Source: Arthrobacter rhizosphaerae
GTDB lineage: Bacteria > Actinomycetota > Actinomycetes > Actinomycetales > Micrococcaceae
DNA: 64,000 nt
Direction of reading: 5' to 3'
Assembly (NCBI RefSeq): GCF_023062595.1
Contig: NZ_JALLAN010000019.1
Coordinates: 1 to 64,000 of the forward strand
The notes beneath the pieces are model-generated. The model was not told the DNA's origin. It saw only the letters and a list, made by a program, of their open reading frames with translations, and did no database searches. A program made the translations under genes and the position numbers. Shown here in pieces: positions 62,401-64,000 of this stretch (position 1 is the stretch's first letter; the number at the start of each line of letters is the position of its first letter).

Positions 62401-63831
62401 ATGGCTTGGACCGGTTCCGCCCGAAGATCCGCCGTGCTGTGCAGCGCTGTCACACTCCTCTTTTCGGCCACGCTGCCTGCAGCTGCAGCCCCGACAGCAG
62501 CCGCGTTATCTGCGAGCCAGGCAGCGGCAGCAAGGTTCCCGTCGGCACCCTTCCCGGCGAAGCCTGAGATCCCGTCGCCCGAAGACATCGCGTCCGCCAA
62601 GGCCAGTGAAAGCGCGACGGCGGATGAGGTCGCCAGAATCGACCGGATCCTTGCAGCGACCGCAGCTGAGCAGAATGTGACGGCCGCGGCTTCAATGCGC
62701 GCCAACAACGCCTATGGTGACGCGCTCGTAGAGCTCCGCGCACGCCAGGAAACCGCAAGCCTTGCCTCTGCCAAAGCCAGGGCCGCCGGCACGGAACAGC
62801 AGAACACCCGTAAGCAGGTTGGCCAGATTGCGGCGGATCTTTACCGGAATGGCGGGCTTAGTCCGGCCCTCAGCACGGTGCTCTCGGGGAGCGGCGAGAG
62901 CCTGCAACAAGCTGCCACCCTCGAAGCAATCTCAGCCGACCGCAGCCGTGCCTTCGAATCAGCGGAAACAGCCGCAGCGGCAGCGGAGTCTTTGACCGCA
63001 GCAGCCGAGGAAGCGAACAAGGCGGCGGAAGATGCAGCCCGAGCTGCTGAGGACCGGAAGTCAGAAGCCGACCACGCCAACGCTGCGCTGTTGAAGAGCA
63101 TCGCCGGCGCCAAGGATCAGCGCACCGTACTGGTCAGCCAGCTCGCGTCGCTGAAGAACACCACCGAAGCGCTCGAGTCCGCCCGGGTTGAGGCGATGGA
63201 GCGGCAACGCCAGCAGGAGCTATTGGCTGCCATCACCACCGCGAGCCAACGGCACGCCGCAGGGTCCCCGACGGAGGAGGCGCCTCCTCCGGCCGCTCCC
63301 CCGGGTCCGAACCCCGGGCCTGCACCCGTCCCCACCCCTGGAAACCCGCCGTCTGCCGCGCCGGTGCCGGCCCCTGCGCCTCCTCCTGCACCCGCTCCTC
63401 CGCCCGCACCGGCTCCACCTGCACCCGCCCCTGCTCCTCCGCCCGCACCAGTACCAGGCGGATCCAACCAGGCTGCGATCTCCGCAGCCCTCGGCAAAGT
63501 CGGTGCACCGTACTTCTACGAGTACGGCGGCACGGGGCCGTACGGGTTCGATTGTTCAGGATTTGTGCAGAACTCCTTCGCGGCGGCTGGAAAGTATCTG
63601 CCCCGTACCGCAACCCAACAGTTCGCCCAGGCACCGGGCCGTGTTCCTCTCGCCCAGGCACAACCCGGCGATCTGCTGGTGTGGGGTTCACCGTCGGACT
63701 TCAGCCACGTAGCGATTTACCTGGGCAACGGCCAAGTGGTGCAGGCCTTGAACCCGCAGGCCGGGATCGAGGTCACCCCGCTGAGCTGGATGGCCGGAAT
63801 GCAGTTGTACCCCTACGCTGCCCGGTACTAA
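62401..63831 (+). CDS. NlpC/P60 cell-wall hydrolase with coiled coil, RipA-like
   Basis: The 476-residue protein has a signal peptide (AWTGSARRSAVLCSAVTLLF, cleaved after PAAAA). A long coiled coil follows (about 50-275), rich in Ala, Glu and Lys. Next comes a Pro/Ala linker (about 290-355) and a C-terminal NlpC/P60 peptidase. The catalytic Cys lies in YGFDCSGFVQNSF and the His in SDFSHVAIYLGNG. It would cut peptidoglycan stem peptides during cell separation, as RipA does. The ATG at 62401 was preferred to a TTG six bases upstream. Confidence 0.9.
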   Translation: MAWTGSARRSAVLCSAVTLLFSATLPAAAAPTAAALSASQAAAARFPSAPFPAKPEIPSPEDIASAKASESATADEVARIDRILAATAAEQNVTAAASMRANNAYGDALVELRARQETASLASAKARAAGTEQQNTRKQVGQIAADLYRNGGLSPALSTVLSGSGESLQQAATLEAISADRSRAFESAETAAAAAESLTAAAEEANKAAEDAARAAEDRKSEADHANAALLKSIAGAKDQRTVLVSQLASLKNTTEALESARVEAMERQRQQELLAAITTASQRHAAGSPTEEAPPPAAPPGPNPGPAPVPTPGNPPSAAPVPAPAPPPAPAPPPAPAPPAPAPAPPPAPVPGGSNQAAISAALGKVGAPYFYEYGGTGPYGFDCSGFVQNSFAAAGKYLPRTATQQFAQAPGRVPLAQAQPGDLLVWGSPSDFSHVAIYLGNGQVVQALNPQAGIEVTPLSWMAGMQLYPYAARY

Positions 63832-63913
63832 TTCACATCCTGTACTGGCACGCTCCTTACACGTCCCGCGTGTTCCTTGCAGGAGATGCGGCCATAAGGC
63901 GTGAACTGCCATC

Positions 63914-63919
63914 TAGAAT
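63914..63919 (+). promoter_or_regulatory. -10 box of a probable leaderless promoter (last gene)
   Basis: TAGAAT is followed by six bases and then GTG at 63926. Confidence 0.35.
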
Positions 63920-63925
63920 GCGTGG

Positions 63926-64000
63926 GTGGACCTTTCACATCTCGGCGCGCCGATCGGGCCGAAGGTCCGTGTCCACGGCGGGTTCGCCAACCGGATGTAC
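63926..64000 (+). CDS. Partial gene running off the window, unknown product
   Basis: Only 25 codons are present, reading MDLSHLGAPIGPKVRVHGGF and then ANRMY. The GTG start six bases after TAGAAT and the native codon use support a real gene. I cannot name the family from this piece. Confidence 0.5.
   Translation, partial: MDLSHLGAPIGPKVRVHGGFANRMY

Noticed and set aside
1..64000. CRISPR array, intact transposase, integrase or prophage
   Set aside because: I saw no regularly spaced repeats and no protein with recombinase or phage motifs.

Overview
The window is high-GC actinobacterial chromosome. Gene content and protein style point to Micrococcaceae, of the Arthrobacter / Pseudarthrobacter / Paenarthrobacter kind. 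The assignment is an inference from protein families, from many GTG starts, and from ten genes that begin 6-7 nt after a TANNNT box (leaderless transcripts). No 16S gene, CRISPR array, intact insertion sequence or prophage is visible. The first 64 bases are almost pure G runs and look like a poor-quality sequence edge.

Layout. 0.06-7.9 kb holds housekeeping genes: SPOUT RNA methyltransferase, HAD phosphatase, a Tat-exported hydrolase, a STAS-like protein, a GAF-ANTAR sensor, pyrE and nadE. 7.1-10.7 kb is an IclR-controlled 3-oxoacid CoA-transferase/thiolase operon. 10.8-14.5 kb has a DnaJC28-like protein, an unusual MFS transporter fused to an SGNH hydrolase, and an SRPBCC protein. 14.7-19.8 kb is a complete family-5 (Dpp/Opp/Nik-type) ABC importer behind a DtxR/IdeR-like iron box. 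20.2-22.0 kb is a glutaryl-CoA-dehydrogenase-like gene divergent from a MarR gene. 22.1-27.7 kb is a LacI regulator with paired palindromic operators and a 1,420-residue secreted polysaccharide-lyase-like protein. 27.7-30.9 kb is a MarR-aldehyde dehydrogenase-alcohol dehydrogenase operon.

31.3-36.9 kb is the most interesting stretch: a PucR regulator, an NCS1 permease, a polysaccharide-deacetylase-fold enzyme related to PuuE allantoinase, and a creatinase whose catalytic residues match the known enzyme. Together they suggest a creatine/creatinine uptake and breakdown module in which the deacetylase-fold protein may open the creatinine ring. 36.9-39.1 kb is decayed DNA: a 5'-truncated, frameshifted ArsR-rhodanese gene and an AHSA1-type gene with two inactivating lesions. 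39.2-40.8 kb carries a rifamycin monooxygenase (rox) with a rifamycin-associated element in its promoter. 41.3-43.7 kb has a DinB-like protein, an XRE-cupin regulator and a divergent thioredoxin-reductase-like flavoprotein.

43.7-49.0 kb is a tightly overlapping valine-degradation operon (mmsA, 3-hydroxyisobutyryl-CoA hydrolase, mmsB, enoyl-CoA hydratase) with a membrane protein at its end. 49.3-51.0 kb has exonuclease III and an unknown protein. 51.0-55.6 kb is a LacI-regulated sugar ABC importer of the alpha-glucoside type with a LacI-type operator. 55.7-58.1 kb is a five-gene Asp23/Gls24 envelope-stress operon. 59.2-59.6 kb is a tRNA-Glu/Asp/Phe cluster. The right end holds a DMT exporter, a metallopeptidase, a zinc-type CDF exporter, a RipA-like NlpC/P60 hydrolase and the start of a further gene.
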